Shown here: piece by piece, positions 8,880 to 16,524 of the stretch
Layout: each line of letters starts with the position of its first letter
Position numbering within the stretch: the stretch's first letter is position 1
Source of the DNA: Halomonas sp. PR-M31
GTDB taxonomy: Bacteria > Pseudomonadota > Gammaproteobacteria > Pseudomonadales > Halomonadaceae
DNA: 37,437 nucleotides
NCBI RefSeq assembly: GCF_001039575.1
Contig: NZ_JIBT01000052.1
Location: forward strand, 1-37,437
Direction of reading: 5' to 3'
Notes under the pieces: model-generated
Seen by the model: the letters and a program-made list of their open reading frames with translations, nothing else
What the model was told of the DNA's origin: nothing
The model's database searches: none
Translations under genes and position numbers: made by a program

Positions 8880-9170
8880 TCAGGTCGCCATTTCCAAGGC
8901 GGCAATTCTGTGTAGAGCCTCGTCGCGATGACCGCCGCACAGGTCGATATCGAAGTCGAAACGCAGGCATACCTGCGGCCGCCGGGGATCATTAAACAGG
9001 CGACATAGATTGCGTTCATCGAGCTGTAGGCAGCGAACGCCTGCCGGTTTGCCATTGGGCATTCCGGGAATAGGAGAGCTGATGGACGGGGCAATGCAGC
9101 AGGCGCCACAGCCAGGACGGCATTCGGAAGAGGCGATATCGTCATTACGCGCCACGCGGGAATAGCTCAT
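8880..9170 (-). CDS. YkgJ-family cysteine-cluster protein
   Basis: This 96-residue protein has the cysteine pattern of the YkgJ/UPF0153 family: ECRPGCGACC near the N-terminus, then single cysteines in VRCLQL, NLCRLF and QVCLRF, with the family's conserved RPQVC stretch. The cysteines probably bind a metal, either zinc or an iron-sulfur cluster; the biochemical role of the family is not firmly known to me. Its ATG overlaps the stop of the upstream QueD-like gene by four bases (ATGA), so the two are translationally coupled and probably form one operon with queC. Confidence 0.8.
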   Translation of the reverse strand: MSYSRVARNDDIASSECRPGCGACCIAPSISSPIPGMPNGKPAGVRCLQLDERNLCRLFNDPRRPQVCLRFDFDIDLCGGHRDEALHRIAALEMAT

Positions 9171-10024
9171 GGACTTGCTTCCGCGATGGCGCCCTTGCCG
9201 ATACCCTCAAACGCTTGAACCCGTACCGTCTGACCATGACTGCGAGCAATTTGCTCGGCAAGCCACGTCGCGATATGGTCGATGCTGGTCGACACAGGGA
9301 GTATTTCGCAGCGCTCTCGGGGCAGGCGAAGGAAAAAACGCCCTTGACCTGCGCGATAGCCCAGCGTCAAGTGATCGCCGGATTGTCTACCACCATCTTT
9401 CGCAGGGCCTTCCAGAATATCAGCGGTATCCACCAGGTAGCGTTCATTGAGGCGGTGAGCCCAGTGAGCCTCCAATTCAGGTGCGCGTTTTCCATTGCAC
9501 CAAATATGCAATTTCGAACGATGGCCGTGAACTATGCGTTGCTCGTTATCGGGATGACGCTTCAAGCCGTGACTGTAGGTATAGGCTGCTTCATCGATGA
9601 ACTCTTCACACAGCCTCAGGCGGATGCTCTGAATACGAGGCGGTGGCAGTCGAGACAGGGCCTCGCTGTAATGCTTTGCCAGACGTTCCAGGTTGATCTC
9701 CCCCCAAGGCAGTAGTGTAAAAGCCTGGCGAGGGGCTTTTACTTCCATGGCGTAGGGCAGGGAGGTTCGAATGCATAGACCCTCGGCACACTCCTGCACG
9801 TTCAGCTTCGATGCTTGGGTGGGTACAAGAAGCGTTTGATTCACGCTGGCATTCAAACGCGATTTTATCCACGCCGCCACTTCCCTGGAATCGAACAGCA
9901 CTCCGTCATCATCGAACTCGCCGGTGAGTTCGGCATCGACTTTCCAGCTGGCACCCATCAGACCGCACTGCGGACTCCACAGTGAAACATCGAGATTCGT
10001 CAGGTCATTGACGAAAAGCATCAT
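9167..10024 (-). CDS. Two-domain QueD-like (6-pyruvoyl-tetrahydropterin synthase fold) protein
   Basis: QueD makes 6-carboxytetrahydropterin, the second step in queuosine precursor synthesis, and is usually about 120 residues. This 285-residue protein reads as two T-fold domains in tandem. The first (about 1-140) has the strand pattern VDAELTGEFDDDGVLFDSRE but no zinc histidines. The second (about 142-285) keeps a His152 ... HGH (166-168) set matching the family's zinc ligands and a Glu273 near the place of the catalytic Glu. The catalytic Cys four residues before HGH in E. coli QueD is Gln162 here, with Glu161 beside it. The assignment rests on these motifs and on queC upstream. CTGGAG precedes the ATG. 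Activity is uncertain. Confidence 0.68.
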   Translation of the reverse strand: MMLFVNDLTNLDVSLWSPQCGLMGASWKVDAELTGEFDDDGVLFDSREVAAWIKSRLNASVNQTLLVPTQASKLNVQECAEGLCIRTSLPYAMEVKAPRQAFTLLPWGEINLERLAKHYSEALSRLPPPRIQSIRLRLCEEFIDEAAYTYSHGLKRHPDNEQRIVHGHRSKLHIWCNGKRAPELEAHWAHRLNERYLVDTADILEGPAKDGGRQSGDHLTLGYRAGQGRFFLRLPRERCEILPVSTSIDHIATWLAEQIARSHGQTVRVQAFEGIGKGAIAEASP

Positions 10025-10087
10025 TGCGCGGTCTCCAGGGTTTCACGTACCGACAGTCAAGGTTTTCAGAATCAATCTGCAAGCATC

Positions 10088-10804
10088 TCATACATTGGGA
10101 GAGCCCGGTATTTCAACATAGGGAACAGGATCGACTAGGCCGTTCTTTGCAAAAGCCTCCAGCCGCTCCCGACAACTGCCGCACTCGCCGCAGGCAAGCT
10201 CGTTGCCTTCATAGCAGGTCCAGGTGTCGCGATAGTCGAGCCCCATGGCCAGCCCATCGGCAAGAATAGCTGCCTTGTCGACATGCAGGTAGGGCGCCTC
10301 TATTCGCACGGCCTCGAAATTGGCAATGGCGGCAACATCGTTCATGCGCTCGACGAATTCAGGTCTGCAGTCAGGATAGAGCACGTGATCGCCACCGTGA
10401 GCCCCGTAAAAACATATGTTGGCGCCGATGTTCACGGCTTGAGCGATGGCCAGCGACAGCAGGATCATGTTGCGATTGGGAACTAGCGTTGTCGACATGT
10501 TGTCCTGATCATAGTCGCCGCCGGGCAACGATCGGCTGGCGTCGGTCAAGGCGGAATTGTCGATCAAGCTATGTATGGCGCGAATGTCGATCACCTGATG
10601 GACAATCTTGCGTTTGCGACAGACCTCTTTGGCAATCTCGAGCTCACGAGAATGACGTTGGCCGTAGTGAAACGAGAGCGCATGCACTTGGTAGCCGCGT
10701 TGCAGCGCTTTGTGCAGTACCGTGTAGGAGTCCATGCCGCCGGAGTAGACGACGATGGCTTTGGGGGCTCCCGGGTTTGCGGCGTCGTATCGTTCATTCG
10801 TCAT
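10088..10804 (-). CDS. queC: 7-cyano-7-deazaguanine synthase QueC
   Basis: QueC converts 7-carboxy-7-deazaguanine to preQ0 using ATP and ammonia, a step in making the tRNA base queuosine. The 238-residue product starts with a PP-loop motif SGGMDS near residue 20 and ends with the zinc-binding cysteine set [15 protein letters not shown], both diagnostic. The frame stays open upstream to 10948, but the ATG at 10804 gives the expected N-terminus (MTNERYD before the PP-loop) and has GACAGG upstream. The QueD-like gene follows after 63 bases on the same strand. queE and queF are not in the window. Confidence 0.95.
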   Translation of the reverse strand: MTNERYDAANPGAPKAIVVYSGGMDSYTVLHKALQRGYQVHALSFHYGQRHSRELEIAKEVCRKRKIVHQVIDIRAIHSLIDNSALTDASRSLPGGDYDQDNMSTTLVPNRNMILLSLAIAQAVNIGANICFYGAHGGDHVLYPDCRPEFVERMNDVAAIANFEAVRIEAPYLHVDKAAILADGLAMGLDYRDTWTCYEGNELACGECGSCRERLEAFAKNGLVDPVPYVEIPGSPNV

Positions 10805-11079
10805 GCTGTAGCCTGTCGGAGAATTTTTTGATATCGCAATTTTAAATGTTGTGCCGCAAACCGGGATTTGGGTGTCCGGGATACAAGGATTCGATAAATA
10901 AAATCGAGGGATGATGCGCTTGCGGCGTATTGTAACGATCGAGATCAATGCCGACCAGATTGGACAAATGGACCAATAACAATATTGCAGTGGCTACGAG
11001 CGTTTCTGAGAGGCTCTGGTGAATCCTGTCGGCTAACGTTACTCTCAAACAAGTCTTTCACTGCCAATCAGGAACGCGC

Positions 11080-11505
11080 ATGGCAACCATTGAACATAGT
11101 GCAGTGCTGCACGCGCCACCGGAGAAGGTATTCGTTTTGCTCGAGCGAGTCGAAAACTTCGCCGACTACTCCGACCATATCAAAGGAGTAGAACCCTTGG
11201 GACGGCATCGCTACCGTTGGCATATTCATGCCGTAAAGATGGATTGGAGTTTTGATGTCAAGGTGACGGAGGTCAGGCCACCGGAAGTGCTGGCCTGGAA
11301 ATCGGTAAGTGGTGTAAGCAATAGCGGACGCTATGAGCTGTTGCCCGTACCGGAAGGCACTCGTGTGCGTTTGACCGTCGACTATCACATAGGCAATCGT
11401 CTACTGGAAAAAATGGTTAACAAGGCAGCGCGTCCACTGATCAATCAAGTGAGCCAGCAAATTCTCGAACGAGTCGAGGCGCGCTTAAGAAGTGGAGCGC
11501 CCTGA
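11080..11505 (+). CDS. SRPBCC-fold (START-like, cyclase/dehydrase type) protein
   Basis: This 141-residue protein looks like a helix-grip SRPBCC protein: an N-terminal strand and helix (HSAVLHAPPEKVFVLLERV), an NFADYSDHIKGVEPL segment, antiparallel strands (WHIHAVKMDWSFDVKV, VRLTVDYHIGN) and a long C-terminal helix. Proteins of this fold bind lipids or other hydrophobic ligands; RatA/COQ10-like and cyclase/dehydrase-like members share it, and I cannot say which function applies. AGGAAC precedes the ATG. The last 21 bases overlap the 3' end of the convergent HDOD-GGDEF gene. The 275-base gap separating it from the divergent queC shows no gene and no clear promoter. Confidence 0.72.
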   Translation: MATIEHSAVLHAPPEKVFVLLERVENFADYSDHIKGVEPLGRHRYRWHIHAVKMDWSFDVKVTEVRPPEVLAWKSVSGVSNSGRYELLPVPEGTRVRLTVDYHIGNRLLEKMVNKAARPLINQVSQQILERVEARLRSGAP

Positions 11506-12972
11506 CGTCACCCTGTCCCGGCCTTCCCGCTTGGAAAGATACATACGATGATCCGCGGTGCGTAACATTTCATCCGGACTTGCAAAGTCCCCCCCATCGA
11601 GACTGGCAATACCGATGGAGGCGGTCACGAACAGGATCGTCTCGCCATAGCGCACCAAGGGTCTGGCGCGCAGATTGGCACAAAGCTGATTGGCGAACTC
11701 CGTTGCGCTTTTCAGATTGTGACCGGGCAGAATGGCAATGAACTCCTCACCGCCGAAGCGCCCGACGATCATGCCACTTTGGCTCATTTTGTTGAGTAGC
11801 ACGGCAAATGACTTGAGCGCCACGTCCCCATGATGATGGCCATGCTCATCGTTGATTTTCTTGAAATGATCAAGATCGATGAACACCAGCGCCAGGGGTA
11901 AGGCCTCACGTTGGGCCTTGGAAAAATGCGCCACGAACAAGCGTGTCAGATACTGTCGATTGTACAGGCCAGTGAGAGTATCGAAGCGTACCGCCCGGTC
12001 CAGCCGGGCATTCAACTTGCGCTGACGCTTCAACTCGCTTTGCTGCTGATCGACCTGCTGATGAAGCTGCAGGTTACGTTCCAGCAGCGCTTTCTTGCCT
12101 TCGAACAGCAGCTGATCGGAGTCGACTCGCTCGGGAGGTGCTACGTCGAACATTTCAGCGATCATGGGCAGGCGTGCCTGAATGCTTTCAAGCAGTGCGG
12201 CTCGTCCATGCTCCTCACCCAGCCAGGGTTCGATCATCGAAAGAATGCGTTCGCTATCCGGTGCCAGCAGCAGGTCCGCCAGGCGCCCCGACAGCATGAC
12301 GCATTCGCTGCCACACAGAATGCGCATCTGAGCAGGGTAGTCGTGACTACGGCGAATCCAGTCCCGACAGCGCTGGGACAAGCCCCAGTTCGCTGCAAGC
12401 CAGGCACCGACTTCGCTATGATCGGTACCCAGGCCCTCGCGTTCGCGAAGGCTGACATCGTCATGTCGTCGAATGTCCCCCAAAATCTCGGCGTAAGCGG
12501 GCCCTTCGATGGCATCCAACGCCAGCATGCCGATGTCCTGCAGCAGGGCGGCGGTAAAGATACTGTCGGTATCGAGCTTTACGGGCAACGATCGCGCCAG
12601 CTCCTGGGCAGCCACGGCGCTGGTCAACGAACGTTGCCAGTAGTGGTGCAGATCTAGCCGATCGGGTCTGGCCTGAGTGCCATAGCTGCGGGCCAGGCTG
12701 AACCCCAGTGCCAGAGAAACCGTGAGCTCCATGCCAAGGCGCTCCACGGCCTCCCGCAACGTTTCCGCGCTGCGGGACTGAGCGTAATACACCGTATTGG
12801 CCAGGGAAATGAGCCGGGCAGTCAAGGCAGCGTCGTGTTGCAAGGCCTCGATGATGGATTGCAACCGGGCATCCGGGTCCTGGGCGAGTTCGATGACCTT
12901 GAGCACTGCAGAGGGCAGTGAAGGCAAGTCATGACAGGTGCCGAGGGATTCACGTAGCGTATTGTTGATCAA
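11485..12972 (-). CDS. HDOD-GGDEF protein, probable diguanylate cyclase
   Basis: The 495-residue product combines an N-terminal HDOD domain (about 15-215, with FTAALLQDIGML), a linker with a coiled coil (about 290-325) and a C-terminal GGDEF domain (about 328-487). The active-site motif is GGEEF at 407-411 and the metal-binding stretch FIDLDHFKKINDEHGH is intact, so it should make cyclic di-GMP. The RxxD inhibitory site expected just before GGEEF is absent (QSGM instead), suggesting no product inhibition at that site. No membrane segment is seen. The start is a TTG at 12972, supported by GGGGGAG seven bases upstream; no better in-frame start is apparent. It lies 66 bases downstream of flgN on the same strand with no terminator seen between, so it may be co-transcribed with flgMN. 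Confidence 0.9.
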   Translation of the reverse strand: MINNTLRESLGTCHDLPSLPSAVLKVIELAQDPDARLQSIIEALQHDAALTARLISLANTVYYAQSRSAETLREAVERLGMELTVSLALGFSLARSYGTQARPDRLDLHHYWQRSLTSAVAAQELARSLPVKLDTDSIFTAALLQDIGMLALDAIEGPAYAEILGDIRRHDDVSLREREGLGTDHSEVGAWLAANWGLSQRCRDWIRRSHDYPAQMRILCGSECVMLSGRLADLLLAPDSERILSMIEPWLGEEHGRAALLESIQARLPMIAEMFDVAPPERVDSDQLLFEGKKALLERNLQLHQQVDQQQSELKRQRKLNARLDRAVRFDTLTGLYNRQYLTRLFVAHFSKAQREALPLALVFIDLDHFKKINDEHGHHHGDVALKSFAVLLNKMSQSGMIVGRFGGEEFIAILPGHNLKSATEFANQLCANLRARPLVRYGETILFVTASIGIASLDGGDFASPDEMLRTADHRMYLSKREGRDRVTSGRSTS

Positions 12973-13038
12973 GGAATGACTCCCCCAGCATGAAAATCAA
13001 GGTAGTGCTTGTAAGACATGACAATCGAGAAACAGCGC

Positions 13039-13491
13039 TTATGCCCGAGATGCAACACTACCCAGGCTCCCCAGACGCGACTGCCCATCGGGTCCATAAA
13101 GTGCCTGACCTGCTGCGTTCTGGAGAAAATCGAGAATGCGCTGATTCTGATTCAGTCGTGCGCCTATCAGCAGTCCGTTGAACTGATTGAGCTGCTTGGC
13201 ATGCAGGGCGCGCTCGCGAAATTCAAGCCACGCCTCCAGGCAATGTGCATCCGTCGCCGCAGTTTCCGCGCCCTGACTGCCTTCCCCATAGCCCAGTTTG
13301 CGCTGGGCGACGAGGCGCTGGCTTTCGAGTCGTTCCAATTGCTGGATGAGGGCTTGTTTCTGTCTGGCCTGTTCGGATAGCTGCCGGCCATCGACTTGAG
13401 CAGAGGATAGACTCTCTCGCTCCGCCTCCAGCAAGACAATGAAATCGTCGAGATGCTTGCGCTGACGAGCGATATGTTGCGCCAGACTCAT
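13039..13491 (-). CDS. flgN: Flagellar export chaperone FlgN
   Basis: FlgN is the cytoplasmic chaperone that keeps FlgK and FlgL soluble and delivers them to the flagellar export gate. The 150-residue product is mostly helical and Gln/Leu/Glu-rich, with an N-terminal helix LAQHIARQRKHLDDFIVLL and a central ERLESQRLVAQRKLG stretch. Identification relies on size, helical character and position immediately after flgM (24-base gap), the usual flgM-flgN pair. Its clients flgK and flgL are in this window. The C-terminal tail with LYGPDGQ resembles other FlgN proteins. Confidence 0.88.
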   Translation of the reverse strand: MSLAQHIARQRKHLDDFIVLLEAERESLSSAQVDGRQLSEQARQKQALIQQLERLESQRLVAQRKLGYGEGSQGAETAATDAHCLEAWLEFRERALHAKQLNQFNGLLIGARLNQNQRILDFLQNAAGQALYGPDGQSRLGSLGSVASRA

Positions 13492-13515
13492 GCTGAAGGC
13501 CCTCTTTGCAGTGCG

Positions 13516-13800
13516 TTATTCGGAACGTCCGAGCAGATCGCGAACGCTGTCGATCAAGCCATCGGCGATACGCTCCGAGCGAATCTCCAGGCGTCCTTCG
13601 CTGATCGCCTGGCGAATTTCGGCCACCCGAGCGGCATCGACGTCGTGACTCGTATCATTGACGCCGCTGCTCAGATGCGTAACCGCCGCCTTTGACGGGG
13701 TAGAGGACTGAGCAGTTTCGTCTTTTTGGCTAGGTACAGCCTTCTTGGTGCCATCGTTTTGATGAACGGACTGTAAAGGCTGGTTGCTATCGATTTTCAT
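13516..13800 (-). CDS. flgM: Anti-sigma-28 factor FlgM
   Basis: FlgM binds and blocks sigma-28 (FliA) until the hook is complete, then is exported so late genes switch on. The 94-residue product has the typical layout: a polar, disordered, export-competent N-terminal half rich in Ser, Thr and Gln, and a conserved C-terminal sigma-binding region from about residue 53 (DVDAARVAEIRQAISEGRL, then the ERIADGLIDSVRDLL helix). It has its own near-consensus sigma-28 promoter 34 bases upstream, giving the known feedback loop in which FliA drives its own inhibitor. flgN follows; flgA lies upstream on the same strand. Confidence 0.95.
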   Translation of the reverse strand: MKIDSNQPLQSVHQNDGTKKAVPSQKDETAQSSTPSKAAVTHLSSGVNDTSHDVDAARVAEIRQAISEGRLEIRSERIADGLIDSVRDLLGRSE

Positions 13801-13833
13801 GGGAACATCCTTATGAGAGTGCGCTTTCCCAAA

Positions 13834-13860
13834 CTATCGGCCATCCCGCGCGCAACTTTA
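13834..13860 (-). promoter_or_regulatory. Sigma-28 (FliA) promoter for flgM(-flgN)
   Basis: On the minus strand TAAAGTTG (13860-13853), an 11-base spacer and GCCGATAG (13841-13834) match the FliA consensus TAAAGTTT-N11-GCCGATAA at 14 of 16 positions with exact spacing. It is the best sigma-28 site in the window. Confidence 0.92.
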
Positions 13861-13924
13861 AGGCGCAGTAGCAAAAAATATGAATTTGTTTTCAAAGAGG
13901 TTGCGAGCAAGCCGTTAGAAGGGG

Positions 13925-14683
13925 TTAAAACGGGACTTCAAGCCGCCCATATCCGGTCACCGTTGCCCTGAGCTGACCACCGTCAGCAATATCAAGTCGC
14001 ACCACATCCCCGAGACTGCCGTTGTCCAGCGCCTTTGCCTCTCGCCGCACGCTGAAGCCCGCGCCCTTGGCAACCACGGTGACCCGGCTGCCCCGAGTGA
14101 CCAGTCTTTGCTTACGCAGATGGTGAGTCTGTAAAAGCGCCCCCGCCCGCAGCGGGCGGGTCGCGGTCAATCCCAGCGCGTCGTTGATCTCGAGCAGTGC
14201 ATGACGCGGCAACCTTTCCAAGCGCCCCTCGACAAGTTCCACATCCCCTGCACCGATCGTTGCACCCGCCTCGATATCCCGCGCGACGACGACATGATCC
14301 ACCAGCACTGAGACTTCTGCCTGCAAATAGCGGGTTTGACCACTCTCACAGCGAATGCCCACCGAAACACGTCCATAAAGGCGCTGATCCGGATTGGTCA
14401 AGAAAGGTTCCGGGTCGTGACAGTCGGCCAGTCGGACACCCCCGGAATGAAGCGTCACCCTGATATCCCGACCCAGATCCTGAGCCTGATGTTCAAGAAA
14501 TACCCGCACACGCTGTTCGAGCAAAGCGTCGCTGTTTTGCTCTCCAAACGAGGTAGCCCCGGCTTTCGCGGCAAGCAGGATAGAGCACCAGCACAGCAAC
14601 AGCCCTAGCGGCTTCAGGAACGATCCGAAAATCGTTTTCCTGGCGCGCGTCGGTTCCGAGTCGGCATGTCGCAGAGTCTGCAT
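13925..14683 (-). CDS. flgA: P-ring assembly chaperone FlgA
   Basis: FlgA works in the periplasm, helping FlgI subunits build the P-ring around the rod. The 252-residue product has an N-terminal signal peptide (hydrophobic core LGLLLCWCSILLAA ending near AKAGATS) and a C-terminal SAF-type domain (VVARDIEAGATIGAGDVELV, then ATRPLRAGALLQ). The frame is open upstream to 14809, but the ATG at 14683 has GGGAGG just before it and places the signal peptide near the N-terminus. It is divergent from flgB, separated by 176 bases, as in enterobacteria, where the shared region carries the class II flagellar promoters. Confidence 0.93.
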   Translation of the reverse strand: MQTLRHADSEPTRARKTIFGSFLKPLGLLLCWCSILLAAKAGATSFGEQNSDALLEQRVRVFLEHQAQDLGRDIRVTLHSGGVRLADCHDPEPFLTNPDQRLYGRVSVGIRCESGQTRYLQAEVSVLVDHVVVARDIEAGATIGAGDVELVEGRLERLPRHALLEINDALGLTATRPLRAGALLQTHHLRKQRLVTRGSRVTVVAKGAGFSVRREAKALDNGSLGDVVRLDIADGGQLRATVTGYGRLEVPF

Positions 14684-14859
14684 GGTAATCCTCCCATGAT
14701 CGAATGCTGCCGATTCTAGGAGAGTACGCAAAAAGTCATGCGCGGAAATGATAGGCAAATCGTGGTTTGTTTTTTCCTTTGGGCGGACGACCGGGCGTCT
14801 ATTCTCCACCCTGAATCTTTCCCCATCGATTTCCTATTGAACACCAAGGGGCCTTGACG

Positions 14860-15273
14860 ATGTTGGATAAACTCGATGGCGCGTTACGCTTTCACCAGGA
14901 AGCACTCAACCTGCGCGCCGAACGACAAAAAGTGTTGGCCAGTAACATCGCCAATGCGGATACGCCTAATTACAAGGCGCGGGACATGAACTTCTCCGGT
15001 GAACTTTCCCGGGTGATGAAGCAGGGCCGTGCCGATGCCGACGGTCTCAAGCTGGCCACTACCTCCAGCCGCCATATATCGGCGGAAGGGCCGGCGACTG
15101 CAGGTCGTGATCTGCTTTACCGCGTACCCGATCAGCCAAGCCTTGACGGCAACACCGTGGACATGGATCGGGAGCGGGCGCAGTTTGCCGACAATACGGT
15201 GCGTTATCAAGCGAGCCTGACCTTCATGAACCGCAAGATCCAGGGCCTGAAGTCGGCCATGCAACCGGAGTAA
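14860..15273 (+). CDS. flgB: Flagellar proximal rod protein FlgB
   Basis: FlgB forms part of the proximal rod crossing the periplasm. The 137-residue product matches the E. coli length (138). The N-terminal rod/hook-family motif LASNIANADTPNYKARD and the C-terminal helical region (VRYQASLTFMNRKIQGLKSAM) are intact. A TTG six bases upstream is also open, but AAGGGG lies eight bases before the ATG at 14860, favouring that start. It is the first gene of a ten-gene operon running to flgL. Confidence 0.96.
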   Translation: MLDKLDGALRFHQEALNLRAERQKVLASNIANADTPNYKARDMNFSGELSRVMKQGRADADGLKLATTSSRHISAEGPATAGRDLLYRVPDQPSLDGNTVDMDRERAQFADNTVRYQASLTFMNRKIQGLKSAMQPE

Positions 15274-15279
15274 CCCTCG

Positions 15280-15687
15280 ATGTCAATGTTCAGTGTGTTC
15301 GATATTTCAGGCTCCGCCATGAGCGCCCAGGCCCAGCGCATGAACGTCACTGCCAGCAACATGGTGAATGCGGACAGCGTGGCAGGGCCGGACGGTGAGG
15401 CCTACCGCGCCAAGCAGGTCATGTTCGAAACCCAGTCCCAGGCCGCCACCGGCGTTGGCGGAGTGCGGGTTACCCGCATCGTCGAAGATCCCACGCCGAT
15501 GCGGGTGGAATATCGCCCGGAACATCCCCTGGCCAATGAAGACGGCTATATAACAATGCCCAACGTGGAGCCGGTCAACGAGATGGTCAACATGATCGCC
15601 GCTTCCCGTTCCTACCAAGCCAACGTCGAAGTCATGAATACCAGCAAGACGCTGATGCTCAAGACCCTGACGCTGGGTGAAAACTGA
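15280..15687 (+). CDS. flgC: Flagellar proximal rod protein FlgC
   Basis: FlgC is a proximal rod subunit exported by the flagellar secretion system. The 135-residue product has the N-terminal family motif MNVTASNMVNADSVAGPDG and the C-terminal helix ending NTSKTLMLKTLTLGEN, both typical of FlgC. Its length equals the usual 134-135 residues. It starts six bases after the flgB stop with GGAG just upstream, so the two are tightly coupled. Confidence 0.97.
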   Translation: MSMFSVFDISGSAMSAQAQRMNVTASNMVNADSVAGPDGEAYRAKQVMFETQSQAATGVGGVRVTRIVEDPTPMRVEYRPEHPLANEDGYITMPNVEPVNEMVNMIAASRSYQANVEVMNTSKTLMLKTLTLGEN

Positions 15688-15711
15688 TTCGACGCCTCCA
15701 GGAGATAGTCC

Positions 15712-16410
15712 ATGGCCAATACGATCGATAGCAGTGTCCTGAGTGCGCTGAATCCTGCCGCTTCCAACAAGCCGGCCCAGGGCAGCACCCAGGAATTGAG
15801 CGACAGCTTCATGACCCTGCTAGTGACCCAGCTCAAGAACCAGGACCCGCTGAAGCCGATGGAAAATGCCGAGATGACCTCGCAGTTGGCCCAGATCAAC
15901 ACGGTCAGCGGTATCCAGGAGCTCAACACGACGCTTCAAGGCATTACCGGTCAGATCGATGCGGGCCAGACCCTGCAGGCGACTGCCTTGATCGGCCAGG
16001 GCGTGCTGGTGCCGGGCAACCAGATACTCTCCGGCGGTGCGGGTGAGGGCGACACGATCGCGACCACGCCCTTCGGCGTCGAGCTTGCCAGCGCCGCGGA
16101 CAAGGTCACCGTCACTATCACCAACGCCAATGGCGAAGTGGTACGCCAGTATCTGCCCGAGAAGATGGGTGCCCTGGATAAGGGCGTTCACTCCTTTGCC
16201 TGGGACGGTGAACTTGCAGACGGAAGCGCGGCACCCTCAGGTGCCTATCGGTTCAACGTCGAGGCAACCCAAGGAGATGAGCCGGTCAACGTGACCTCGC
16301 TTAACTACGCCCTGGTGGGCGGCGTGATCAAGACCGACGGCGGGCCGCGCCTGGATCTGGGCGCCAAGATGGACTCCGCCAGTCTTGACGATGTACGCCA
16401 AATTCTTTGA
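15712..16410 (+). CDS. flgD: Hook-capping (hook assembly scaffold) protein FlgD
   Basis: FlgD caps the growing hook and guides FlgE subunits into place, and is lost when the hook is finished. The 232-residue product has the conserved N-terminal segment SFMTLLVTQLKNQDPLKPM, with the NQDPL motif typical of FlgD, followed by an Ig-like/FlgD-Tudor region (YLPEKMGALDKGVHSFAWDG). AGGAGATAGTCC precedes the ATG. It lies immediately before the hook gene flgE, as expected. Confidence 0.97.
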   Translation: MANTIDSSVLSALNPAASNKPAQGSTQELSDSFMTLLVTQLKNQDPLKPMENAEMTSQLAQINTVSGIQELNTTLQGITGQIDAGQTLQATALIGQGVLVPGNQILSGGAGEGDTIATTPFGVELASAADKVTVTITNANGEVVRQYLPEKMGALDKGVHSFAWDGELADGSAAPSGAYRFNVEATQGDEPVNVTSLNYALVGGVIKTDGGPRLDLGAKMDSASLDDVRQIL

Positions 16411-16453
16411 AGCGCTACTTTTTAGCCGTTATTCGTAGCATTCGATTCGCCCT

Positions 16454-16478
16454 AAAAGCATCACTATAAAAAGCATCA
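16454..16478 (+). repeat. AT-rich direct repeat in the flgD-flgE gap
   Basis: AAAAGCATCA occurs at 16454-16463 and again at 16469-16478, followed by an A-rich tract to about 16495. The 114-base gap is far more AT-rich than its surroundings. It could be an A-rich translation enhancer or an internal promoter region for flgE; no sigma-28 box is present. Function unknown. Confidence 0.6.
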
Positions 16479-16524
16479 TCATAAAAAAAGAAAACATAAC
16501 CAAATACGCGCAGGAGCAGTACAC

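Noticed and set aside
10805-11079. preQ1 riboswitch upstream of queC
   Set aside because: No preQ1-I or preQ1-II-like conserved core was seen in the leader, and QueC is not a usual preQ1 riboswitch target in gammaproteobacteria.
11080-11505. RatA-type toxin assignment for the SRPBCC protein
   Set aside because: The fold is shared, but the sequence does not follow RatA closely and no ratB-like partner gene is adjacent.
14709-14716. GCCGATTC in the flgA-flgB gap as a possible sigma-28 site
   Set aside because: Two mismatches in the -10 and no acceptable -35; flgB is expected to be an early gene.
14684-14859. Sigma-54 promoter for flgB or flgA
   Set aside because: I looked for GG-N10-GC sites; the nearest candidates have the wrong spacing or lack the GC.
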